A stretch of DNA of 9,257 nt from DATGMB01 sp035293845 (GTDB lineage Bacteria > Acidobacteriota > Terriglobia > Bryobacterales > Bryobacteraceae). The position numbers were made by a program, and so were the translations under genes. This document shows positions 1 to 6,395 of this stretch, one piece after another. The stretch covers positions 1-9,257 of the forward strand of contig DATGMB010000120.1 in the NCBI GenBank assembly GCA_035293845.1, given 5' to 3'. Under the pieces are notes generated by a model. The model was given only the letters and a program-made list of their open reading frames with translations. It made no database searches and was not told where the DNA came from. Position 1 is the first letter of the stretch. Each line of letters begins with the position of its first letter.

Positions 1-84
1 GAAGGCGCGGTTGCGCACCACCTTGCCGGTCGCCGTTTTCTTGAACCGTTTAGACGCACCTTTGTGTGTCTTCAGCTTAGGCAT
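1..84 (-). CDS. rpmI: 50S ribosomal protein bL35, 3' part beyond window
   Basis: The minus strand from 84 down to the window edge encodes 28 residues beginning MPKLKTHKGASKRFKKTATG, the characteristic N-terminus of ribosomal protein bL35, a small basic protein of about 65 residues in the large subunit. The rest, and probably rplT (bL20), should lie beyond the left edge. The ATG at 84-82 follows AGGGA (minus strand, 94-90) with a 5-nt spacer, and an extended -10 promoter lies at 133-125. In most bacteria rpmI follows infC (translation factor IF3), but here the gene upstream is an unrelated exported glycosidase-like protein, so rpmI seems to begin its own transcript. The identification rests on near-exact agreement with the conserved N-terminus. 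Confidence 0.95.
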   Translation of the reverse strand, partial: MPKLKTHKGASKRFKKTATGKVVRNRAF

Positions 85-89
85 AGATT

Positions 90-94
90 TCCCT
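90..94 (-). promoter_or_regulatory. Ribosome binding site of rpmI
   Basis: AGGGA on the minus strand, 5 nt before the rpmI ATG. It supports the start at 84 and lies within the short leader predicted from the -10 box at 130-125. Confidence 0.5.
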
Positions 95-124
95 GGATCT
101 TTATCGAACAGGAAAGACTCTCGA

Positions 125-133
125 ATTATAGCA
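125..133 (-). promoter_or_regulatory. Extended -10 promoter of rpmI
   Basis: On the minus strand the sequence reads TGCTATAAT: a perfect -10 hexamer (130-125) preceded by the TGn extension (133-131). No good TTGACA-like -35 box sits 16-18 nt further upstream, which is typical of extended -10 promoters. Transcription would start near 118, giving a leader of roughly 34 nt before the rpmI ATG. That is too short to hold an L20-type autoregulatory leader. The call is from sequence only. Confidence 0.6.
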
Positions 134-241
134 TGGTCACCGGATGTACACGTTGACCCGATTGGAGGCCGGGACAGGCTCGGTGATCGGCTCTGCGCAG
201 GACCCTGGCTTCCGCAAAGGCGGGCTGCGCCGCGGACTACA

Positions 242-271
242 CCTGCTGGCGAGCGGCGCCGCCCGCACAGG
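242..271 (-). terminator. Possible hairpin after the glycosidase-like gene
   Basis: About 35 nt past the stop of the glycosidase-like gene the minus strand can fold into a GC-rich hairpin. The outer stem pairs CCTG with CAGG, and the inner part is centred on the perfect palindrome GCGGCGCCGC (253-262), with small bulges between. No T-tract follows, so this is not a classical intrinsic terminator. It may be only a GC-rich fold. The whole non-coding stretch 134-305 otherwise shows no gene or tRNA that I can recognise. Confidence 0.25.
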
Positions 272-305
272 CCGCATCCCTCCCTTACGGTCGCGGCTCT
301 GTGGA

Positions 306-2471
306 TCACAATTCCAGAAGCACCGCCGCGGACCGCGCCGGAATGTCAATTGCGCCGGTGGCGGGTTCCGTGTCGGGGCGCTCCGGGGTGACGGTCGCCA
401 GCTTGCCCGCGTTCGGCAGTTCGACGGTCGCGGAGATCGCCTTCGCCTGCTCGAGATTGATGACCACCACGGCGCGTTTTCCGCTTTTCGCCACGAAGAC
501 CGAGTAGCGATGGTTGCCGTTCGCGGTAACGCCGGCGCCCAGCGTATCGCGAAACTCGGCATCCCAAAGGTATTCGCGATAGCGGCGGCGCAGCGCGTCG
601 ACCCGTTTGCCGTACGCCAGCGTCAGCGGAAAATCGGTGACGTGCCCCTTGAAGTTATAGGGCTCGTAACTGATGATGTACCGATACGCGAGGGTGAGAT
701 TGATCTCGTCGCGCGCGTCGAAGCCGCGAACGGCCGCCATCAGGGGCGCGTGCGGGTCGATATAGCGCAGCGCGTGGCGCGTATCCGGTCCGATGCGGTA
801 ATAGCCGAGCGTGTAATACGGCATGAGCCAGTCGCCCGGGCCTTCGCCGGAGAACAGGAAATCCGGATTGACCTTGTCGGCGGCGGCCCGAAATTGCCGG
901 ACCAGCGGGATATCGCCGCTGAAGAGGTAGCCGGGCGGCGTGTAGCCGTGCCCGGCGCCGAAGTTGTACAGCACACCATTGTGCTGCATCACTTCATCGA
1001 AGAGCCACCCGGCCGCGCCGAGCGCGAGAGTTTTTTCGAACTCGCGGGTGGCGATGTCGCGATATGCCGGGCTGCATACGTCCATGATGGCGCGGCGGCG
1101 GTTGTTGATCCCGGCGAGCTGGGTGGGAGTGGTGTAGCTGTAGCCGTTCGATTCGTACTTATTGCCCCACATATCCACGGCTTCGTACTTGTGTAACTCC
1201 TTCTTGTAGTACTCCGTGGACATATCGGCAAAGATGGGCTTGCCGAACAGGATCATGTGGACGCCGCGCGCCTGAATCTTCGCGATGGCGTCGCGCAGCT
1301 CCTGCCAGGTGCCGAGGGCCGGGTCGGTATCGAGCGAAGGATCGCCGCCGTCCTGGCCGCCATGGTTCCATCCGACCAGTTGAATGGCGGTCACGCCGTT
1401 GTCGGCGCACTCTTCGCCGTACTTCACGAGATCGCGATAGGGGACACGGTAATCCTGCTCGGCTCCGTCGATCTGGAGCTGCAGCCAGGAGTGGATATCG
1501 AGAGCCCAGGCGGGCGTTTTCGGCTTGCCGAACCAGGTGGCGCGCCACTGGCGGTAGACATCGAGACCGGCGTGCCAGTCGCCATCGTAGGGATGGAGGA
1601 CGATCGGGGCGAGTTCGACCTGCGAACCGGGATGCGCGAAGAGGAAGTGGCAGGTGCGGAATTCGAGATGAACCGGGAGGCCCGAGATCTCGTCGGCTCG
1701 CGGCACGGTCTGGGTGACCCAGTCGAGGGTGCCGGGATGCTGCTCGAAGGTGAAGTGGAGCAGGTAGCGGATAGCGGGGTCGTGCATGCCGACATAGAAG
1801 CCCTGATTGGCCGTGCGGATCAGGCAGAACTGGCTGACGTTGGATTCGATCGTCTTGGTCGGATAGAGGACGCCCCAGTAGCCCTTGGCATTATTGAAGC
1901 GGGGATAGATCTCGTCGGAATTCAGGGCCCCGACCCAGAGGCGTTCGGTGTACATCGGGGTATCCGGCGTGGGGGACGTGAAATCGCCGAAGTAGGGATA
2001 ATCGACGGTCTCGATCGAGTGCGGAGAGCGGTTGACGAGATTCGCGCGGAAGGTGAGAACACCGCCCGCGAGCGTGGCGGTGGCGGTCAAAGTAAGGGGG
2101 ATGACACCGCCATGCTCGCTCACCGGGTCCTTCCAAACGATTTGCACCTCGGTATTCGAGACCTTCTCCACTTTGGCGGCGGTCTGCTTCTGGCCGAGCA
2201 CGAAGTTGGCGCGCCGGCCGGGCAGCGGCACCAGCAGGCGGAAGGAGACGCCCAGCTCGGGGCGGCGCTCGACGACCCAGCGGGTCGGCTTGCGCACCAT
2301 GCGGGTCAGCGCTCCGGACTTCCGGTCGAAAGCAACGAGCAGCTCTTTGTCTTCAAGAACGACCTCATGGCGCTCCGCAGCCGCAGGGGGCTGCGCCTGG
2401 ACTTCGTGGCTCTCCGCGATGGCGGCGATCGCCGCGGCACCGGCCAGTTTGTGAAACGTTCGCCTGTCCAT
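306..2471 (-). CDS. Tat-exported glycosidase-like TIM-barrel protein (probably DUF6259)
   Basis: A protein of 721 residues. It opens MDRRTFHKL, a twin-arginine motif, followed by a hydrophobic stretch (residues 9-19) and a likely cleavage after VQA (about residue 26), so it should be exported folded. Residues 30-290 are beta-rich. A segment beginning GDWHAGLDVYRQW (297-309) leads into a probable TIM barrel (about 297-590), with strand-like pieces near 363 (IQLVGWNHGG), 403 (GVHMILFGKP), 488 (GWLFDEV) and 537 (FLFSGEG). Asp492 and Glu543 sit at strand ends where retaining glycosidases place their catalytic acids. A small beta domain (about 640-721) ends the chain. The layout resembles DUF6259 proteins, but family and substrate are from memory and unverified. 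An ATG 24 nt upstream (2495) is in frame, but it would put eight residues before the Tat motif; neither start has a clear ribosome site. The aldo/keto reductase upstream ends 48 nt away and is probably cotranscribed. Confidence 0.8.
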   Translation of the reverse strand: MDRRTFHKLAGAAAIAAIAESHEVQAQPPAAAERHEVVLEDKELLVAFDRKSGALTRMVRKPTRWVVERRPELGVSFRLLVPLPGRRANFVLGQKQTAAKVEKVSNTEVQIVWKDPVSEHGGVIPLTLTATATLAGGVLTFRANLVNRSPHSIETVDYPYFGDFTSPTPDTPMYTERLWVGALNSDEIYPRFNNAKGYWGVLYPTKTIESNVSQFCLIRTANQGFYVGMHDPAIRYLLHFTFEQHPGTLDWVTQTVPRADEISGLPVHLEFRTCHFLFAHPGSQVELAPIVLHPYDGDWHAGLDVYRQWRATWFGKPKTPAWALDIHSWLQLQIDGAEQDYRVPYRDLVKYGEECADNGVTAIQLVGWNHGGQDGGDPSLDTDPALGTWQELRDAIAKIQARGVHMILFGKPIFADMSTEYYKKELHKYEAVDMWGNKYESNGYSYTTPTQLAGINNRRRAIMDVCSPAYRDIATREFEKTLALGAAGWLFDEVMQHNGVLYNFGAGHGYTPPGYLFSGDIPLVRQFRAAADKVNPDFLFSGEGPGDWLMPYYTLGYYRIGPDTRHALRYIDPHAPLMAAVRGFDARDEINLTLAYRYIISYEPYNFKGHVTDFPLTLAYGKRVDALRRRYREYLWDAEFRDTLGAGVTANGNHRYSVFVAKSGKRAVVVINLEQAKAISATVELPNAGKLATVTPERPDTEPATGAIDIPARSAAVLLEL

Positions 2472-2519
2472 GAGAGGGTTCTCAACCCGGATCATAGCAG
2501 GCGGCGCGCCGCGGCGGTC

Positions 2520-3485
2520 TCAGCTATAAAAATTCCGGTCCCAGGCGTGGCGCTTGAGCACGGCCAACGTTTCTTTCGGCAGCGGTCCCTGGTCGCTGAG
2601 GCGCGCGTTCGATTCCGCGTGCCGCACGGTGCGCATGCCGGGAATTACGCTCGAAACGGCCGGATTCGACAGCACGAAGCGGAGGGCGGTCGAGGGGAGA
2701 TCGGCGCCATCGCCCAAATCGCGGACCAGCGCCTCGACGTGCTCGCGCACCTGGCGCTTTCGGTCGCCGCGGAAATACCCGTTGCGGAAATCGCCCGCGG
2801 GGAAGGTGGTCTGCTCGTCGATGCGGCCGGTGAGCGCGCCCTCATCGAGCGGCACGCGCGCGATCACGCCGATGTTCTTTTCCTGGCAGAGCGGGAAGAG
2901 GGCGCGCTCGGGCGTCTGGTCAAAGATGTTGTAAATCACCTGGACGGTATCGATCAGGCCGGTGCGGATGATTTCGAGGGCGGAATCGGGCTCGTGGTCG
3001 TTGATCGAAATGCCCACGGCGCGGACCTTGCCGGAGGCTTTCAGCTCCTCAAAAGCCCTGCGCCAGTCATCGGCGCCGATCCATTCCGGGTTCCAGACGT
3101 GGAGCTGCAGCACGTCGATGGCTTCGAGGCCCAGGTTGTCCAGGCTCTGCGCGGCGCAGCGCATGATGTAGTCGTAGGGGAAGACCTCACCGATGGGCGT
3201 GCCGCGCTGCGCCGGCCAGATGGCGTTCTTCGGCGGCACCTTGGTGGCGACGAAGATGCGGTGTGGCGTCTCGCGCACCACCTGCCCGACGAGCCGCTCG
3301 CTGTGCCCTTCGCCGTAGGCGAGCGCGGTATCGATGAAATTGACCCCGAGCTCGATGGCGCGGCGGAGGGCCTGGAGCGATTCGTCGTCCGACCCGCCGA
3401 GCCACTGCTTGCCGCCGATGCCCCATGCGCCGTAGCCGATTTCGCTGACGGGAAAACCGGTGCGTCCGAGAGTGCGGTGTTTCAA
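2520..3485 (-). CDS. Aldo/keto reductase family oxidoreductase
   Basis: A 321-residue, full-length member of the aldo/keto reductase superfamily, cytoplasmic (alpha/beta)8-barrel enzymes that reduce carbonyls to alcohols, or the reverse, with NADP(H). The N-terminus MKHRTLGRTGFPVSEIGYGA is typical. The catalytic tetrad is visible as Asp52 and Tyr57 (in FIDTALAYGEGHSE), Lys82 (in VATKVPPK) and His129 (in LQLHVW). The C-terminal SNPAVSSVIPGMRT segment matches the cofactor-binding end of the family. The start is TTG (3485-3483), chosen because it gives the conserved N-terminus and follows a perfect Shine-Dalgarno. The glycosidase-like gene starts 48 nt after the stop, suggesting a two-gene unit. 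A sugar or sugar-derived substrate is an inference from that neighbour only. Confidence 0.93.
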   Translation of the reverse strand: MKHRTLGRTGFPVSEIGYGAWGIGGKQWLGGSDDESLQALRRAIELGVNFIDTALAYGEGHSERLVGQVVRETPHRIFVATKVPPKNAIWPAQRGTPIGEVFPYDYIMRCAAQSLDNLGLEAIDVLQLHVWNPEWIGADDWRRAFEELKASGKVRAVGISINDHEPDSALEIIRTGLIDTVQVIYNIFDQTPERALFPLCQEKNIGVIARVPLDEGALTGRIDEQTTFPAGDFRNGYFRGDRKRQVREHVEALVRDLGDGADLPSTALRFVLSNPAVSSVIPGMRTVRHAESNARLSDQGPLPKETLAVLKRHAWDRNFYS

Positions 3486-3488
3486 GAG

Positions 3489-3496
3489 ACCTCCTT
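3489..3496 (-). promoter_or_regulatory. Strong ribosome binding site deciding the TTG start
   Basis: The minus strand reads AAGGAGGT, an 8-nt full complement of the 16S rRNA 3' end, with only 3 nt (CTC) before the TTG start of the aldo/keto reductase. This strong site explains how a weak TTG start can be used, and it fixes the start, since no ATG or GTG fits the conserved N-terminus. Confidence 0.8.
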
Positions 3497-3502
3497 AAGA
3501 TC

Positions 3503-3570
3503 AGCCGCCGATAAACGCAGATTAACGCAGATCATTCACGATCGGCGTTCATCGGCGTTCATCTGCGGCT
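3503..3570. repeat. 68-nt imperfect inverted repeat made of 10-nt units
   Basis: Two 31-nt arms (3503-3533 and 3540-3570) flank a 6-nt loop (ATTCAC, 3534-3539). By my count they match at 26 of 31 positions as reverse complements. Each arm is itself a short tandem array with a 10-nt period: GATAAACGCA and GATTAACGCA on the left, and CATCGGCGTT repeated twice exactly (counted from 3540 as ATCGGCGTTC) on the right. The element lies between the stop of the NHL-repeat gene (3583-3581) and the ribosome site of the aldo/keto reductase (3496-3489). It looks like a dispersed REP-like intergenic element and would fold into a long hairpin in the transcript. It could act as a terminator, an RNA stabiliser or a mobile palindromic repeat; the sequence alone does not decide. 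Confidence 0.75.
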
Positions 3571-3580
3571 CGGATGTCTT

Positions 3581-6352
3581 CTAATTCCCCACCCAAATTG
3601 TCGTACCGCTCTGCGAATTGGCGCCGCCGACGGTCACCTGCACCGGTACGGCGCCGGGGGTGAGGCCGGAGGGGATCTGCAGGTTCACCTGGACAACGCC
3701 CGCGATCAGCCCGGGGGCCTGTCCGGCGTACTGCGGCTGGACGGCATGGCCGCCAACCGTCGCGGTGACGGGGAAGAGCGGCAGCGGCAGGGGCACTGCG
3801 CCGAGTGCGCCGTCCGTGCTGGCCGGGTTGGTCTGCCCTGCCCCGGTCAGATAGATCGCCACGAAATCGCCGGCCTTGGCGGGGTGCGAGGGGCCGTTGA
3901 CGGACCCATCGGCGACGTTGATGGCCGCGAGCTGGCCGGTTCCGCTGCCATCCAGCGTAAACAGACCGGGCACGGCGGCCGACATCTTCACTGTGATGGT
4001 GGAGGAGAGCTGGCCCTGCGCGCTCACGACGATCTGCGCGGGTGAGTTGGGATTGGTGGCGAACGGGACCACGAAATTGACCTGGCCCGCCGAGGCGTAG
4101 AGGACCGGCGCCGGCGCGCCGTTCACGAATACTCTGGTGCCCGCGAGCGTGGTGGGCACTAAACCCGCGCTCGTGAGCTGGAACGCGGCGCCGGCGGAAG
4201 GTCCGAGGCCGGAGCCGTACAGCGTAACCAACTCGCCGGGAGCGATCAGGCCCAACTGGCTGCTGGCGGAGCTGGCAACCGCGGCCACGGCGATCCCCGA
4301 GCCCGACGGCACGAGCGCGCGCACGGCGTTATTGGCCGAATCCGCCACGAACACGTTGCCGGATGCATCCACCGCCAGGCCTTCCGGCGCGTTGAGCTGC
4401 GCCTGAGAGGCCACGCCGCCATCGCCCGAGTAGCCCTGCGTCCCATTGCCCGCGATGGTGACGATAAAGCCCGAGGTGTCCACTTTGCGGACGCGCGCGC
4501 TGCCATCGGTGAGATACACGTTCCAGGCGGAATCCACCGCGATGCCCGCCGGGCTGCCGATGCTCGCCTGGATCGCCAGGCCGCCATCGCCGGACACTCC
4601 GGGAAGCGCGTTGCCCGCAATGGTGGCGATGCCGCCATTGGGCAGGACCTTGCGGATGGCGTAATTGCCGGAGTCGGCGATGTAGAGATTGTTGCCGGAA
4701 TCGACGGCGACCGCAGTGGGATAGTTCAACGAGGCGCCGCCCGCCAGCCCGCCATCGCCGGCATAGCCCTGGCTGCCGTTGCCCGCCACGGTGCTGATCG
4801 CGCCCGAGGGCGTGACCATGCGGATGCGGTGATTGTTGAAATCCGCGATGTAGAGATTGCCGGCACTATCCACGGCAAGGCCCAGTGGCGTGTAGAGCTG
4901 GGCGCTGGTGGCCGCGCCGCCATCGCCGCCAAAGCCGGCCGTGCCGTTGCCCGCGTAGGTGCTGATCCCGCCCGCGGCCGCCAGCTTCAGCACGCGCGCG
5001 TTCTGAGTATCGGAGATATAGACGTTGCCCGCGGCATCCACGGCGATGCCCTGCGGTCCGTTCAACTGATTGCTGCCGGAGCCGGCCGTGCCGTTGCCCG
5101 CCACGGTGGCGATGTTGCCCTTGGCATCGACCCTGCGCACCACGTTGTTGGCGGTATCGGCGATGTAGAGATTGCCGGAGGCGTCCACGGCCACGGCCTG
5201 CGGGCCGTTCATCTGCGCCTTGGTGGCGGGGCCGTTATCCCCGGAGTAGCTGAGCACGCCGTTGCCGGCGACGGTCGTGATATTGCTGCCCGCGATCTTG
5301 CGCACGCGCAGGTTGAGGGAATCGGCCACGTAGAGATTACCGGAGGGATCGAGCGCGAGGCCGGTGGGGAAATTCAGCATCGCGCTGGTGGCGGTGCTGC
5401 CATCGCCCCCGAATCCGGCGGTGCCGTTGCCCGCGACCGTGGTGATGTTGCCCTTGGTATCGATCTTGCGGATTTTGCTGTCGCCGTTTTCGACAAAGTA
5501 GAGGTTCCCGGAGGAATCGAGCGCGAGGCCCATGGGCGCCATGACGGCGGCGGAAGTGGCCGCGCCGTTGTCGCCGGTCGAGCTCAGCACGCCGGTGCCA
5601 GCGATGGTGTTGATCTGGTTGTTACCGGGCGTGACTTTGCGGATGCGCTGGTTGGCGGTGTCGGCGATATAGACGTTGCCGGAGGAATCGACGGCTACGT
5701 CGGCCGGATTGTACAGCTCGGCCGCGGTGGGGCTGCCGCCATCGCCCCGGAAGCTGGGGAAGCTGTCCCCGGCGAAGGTGTGGATGACACCGTCGGTAGT
5801 GACCTGACGGATCGTGTTATCGGCGGTGTCGGCGATGTAGACGTTCCCGGAGGAATCGACGGCCACGCCCGAAGGCAGGTGCAGCAGGGCGCTGACGGCG
5901 GGGCCGCCATCGCCATAATTCGACGGGCCGCCGCCGGGACTCACCTGGCCGTTGCCGGCGAACGTATTGATCGTGCCGTCCGGGGTGACGATGCGGACGC
6001 GGTTATTGCGCGAATCGGCGATATAGAGATTACCGGCGCCATCGAGCGCCAGCCCCTGCGGCGCGTTCAACTGCGCGTTGACGGCGGGGCCGCCATCGCC
6101 GGAGAAGCCCGGGCGTGAGTTGCCGGCCACCAGCGTGAGCGTGCCGCCGGAGGTCATCAGGAACACCGAGTTCCCGGCGCTGAAATAAATATTGCCTTTG
6201 GAATCGCTGGTGGCGCGGCGAGGCTGCCCGATGGAGGTCGAGGCCGCCGCGGCGGGAGTCGCCGGGGGTGCGCCGCCGGCTACGGTGTGGATCGAATACT
6301 GCTGCGCACAGGCGAGCGATGCGCCGGCCAGCAGCAAGGCGAATTTCTGCAT
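3581..6352 (-). CDS. Secreted 12-NHL-repeat beta-propeller protein with TIGR03437-like C-terminal domain
   Basis: A 923-residue protein. MQKFALLLAGASLACA is a Sec signal peptide with an AxA cleavage site; the Cys context does not fit a good lipobox. Residues 41-684 hold 12 NHL repeats of the form P-x-G-hydrophobic-AVD-x-x-GN-hydrophobic-Y-hydrophobic-AD-x-x-N-x-x-hydrophobic-R, joined by glycine-rich linkers with a GDGG core. Twelve would suit two six-bladed propellers. Residues about 685-923 match the TIGR03437 'Solibacter C-terminal' type (IAPGELVTLYGSGLGP, VNFVVPF, LTGAGQTNP, GVVQVNLQIP). NHL propellers usually bind proteins, RNA or glycans; the ligand here is unknown. Starts at 6379 and 6403 are in frame, but 6403 overlaps the upstream stop and 6379 lies within a -10-like box. 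The 6352 start gives the best signal peptide, with only a weak GAG ribosome site. Confidence 0.88.
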   Translation of the reverse strand: MQKFALLLAGASLACAQQYSIHTVAGGAPPATPAAAASTSIGQPRRATSDSKGNIYFSAGNSVFLMTSGGTLTLVAGNSRPGFSGDGGPAVNAQLNAPQGLALDGAGNLYIADSRNNRVRIVTPDGTINTFAGNGQVSPGGGPSNYGDGGPAVSALLHLPSGVAVDSSGNVYIADTADNTIRQVTTDGVIHTFAGDSFPSFRGDGGSPTAAELYNPADVAVDSSGNVYIADTANQRIRKVTPGNNQINTIAGTGVLSSTGDNGAATSAAVMAPMGLALDSSGNLYFVENGDSKIRKIDTKGNITTVAGNGTAGFGGDGSTATSAMLNFPTGLALDPSGNLYVADSLNLRVRKIAGSNITTVAGNGVLSYSGDNGPATKAQMNGPQAVAVDASGNLYIADTANNVVRRVDAKGNIATVAGNGTAGSGSNQLNGPQGIAVDAAGNVYISDTQNARVLKLAAAGGISTYAGNGTAGFGGDGGAATSAQLYTPLGLAVDSAGNLYIADFNNHRIRMVTPSGAISTVAGNGSQGYAGDGGLAGGASLNYPTAVAVDSGNNLYIADSGNYAIRKVLPNGGIATIAGNALPGVSGDGGLAIQASIGSPAGIAVDSAWNVYLTDGSARVRKVDTSGFIVTIAGNGTQGYSGDGGVASQAQLNAPEGLAVDASGNVFVADSANNAVRALVPSGSGIAVAAVASSASSQLGLIAPGELVTLYGSGLGPSAGAAFQLTSAGLVPTTLAGTRVFVNGAPAPVLYASAGQVNFVVPFATNPNSPAQIVVSAQGQLSSTITVKMSAAVPGLFTLDGSGTGQLAAINVADGSVNGPSHPAKAGDFVAIYLTGAGQTNPASTDGALGAVPLPLPLFPVTATVGGHAVQPQYAGQAPGLIAGVVQVNLQIPSGLTPGAVPVQVTVGGANSQSGTTIWVGN
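4300..6232 (-). repeat. Twelve tandem NHL-repeat coding units
   Basis: Coding repeats of about 165 nt. The segment encoding AVDSSGNLYIADT recurs in near-identical form, for example near 4679, 4848, 5161, 5666, 5832 and 6019 (CGATGTAGAGATTGCCGG-like on the + strand). Two neighbouring units, near 5666 and 5832, share the closest DNA match, which suggests recent duplication or conversion. One unit (near 5017-5100) is preceded by a shortened linker lacking the GDGG segment. These are protein-coding repeats, not a CRISPR array. Confidence 0.85.
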
Positions 6353-6377
6353 GGATATTCTCGTGAAAGGAAATCTC

Positions 6378-6388
6378 ATTGTAACGGG
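6378..6388 (-). promoter_or_regulatory. Possible -10 element of the NHL-repeat gene
   Basis: The minus strand reads CCCGTTACAAT, ending in TACAAT (one mismatch to TATAAT), 25 nt before the ATG at 6352. Transcription would start near 6371 with a leader of about 19 nt. No convincing -35 box is visible. The same 11 nt occurs upstream of hemW (8518-8508), which is the main reason for listing it. Confidence 0.35.
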
Positions 6389-6395
6389 GCCGATT

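Noticed and set aside
134..305. A tRNA or small gene in the gap before rpmI
   Set aside because: I found no T-arm-like GGTTCGANTCC sequence, no cloverleaf and no start with a ribosome site.
144..1196. A 350-codon + strand frame at the left side
   Set aside because: It overlaps the 3' half of the glycosidase-like gene in antisense and has no recognisable domain.
1257..3584. A 775-codon open frame on the + strand
   Set aside because: It lies antisense to the aldo/keto reductase and the glycosidase-like gene, which have clear motifs. Its translation is low-complexity and rich in Gly, Ala, Arg and Val, as expected for the opposite strand of GC-rich genes.
4829..6118. A 429-codon + strand frame inside the NHL-repeat gene
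   Set aside because: Its repetitive product mirrors the NHL repeats on the other strand and matches no family I know; it is a shadow of the real gene.
4300..6232. CRISPR-like periodic repeats
   Set aside because: The period is about 165 nt, in frame, and encodes NHL blades; there are no short direct repeats with unique spacers.
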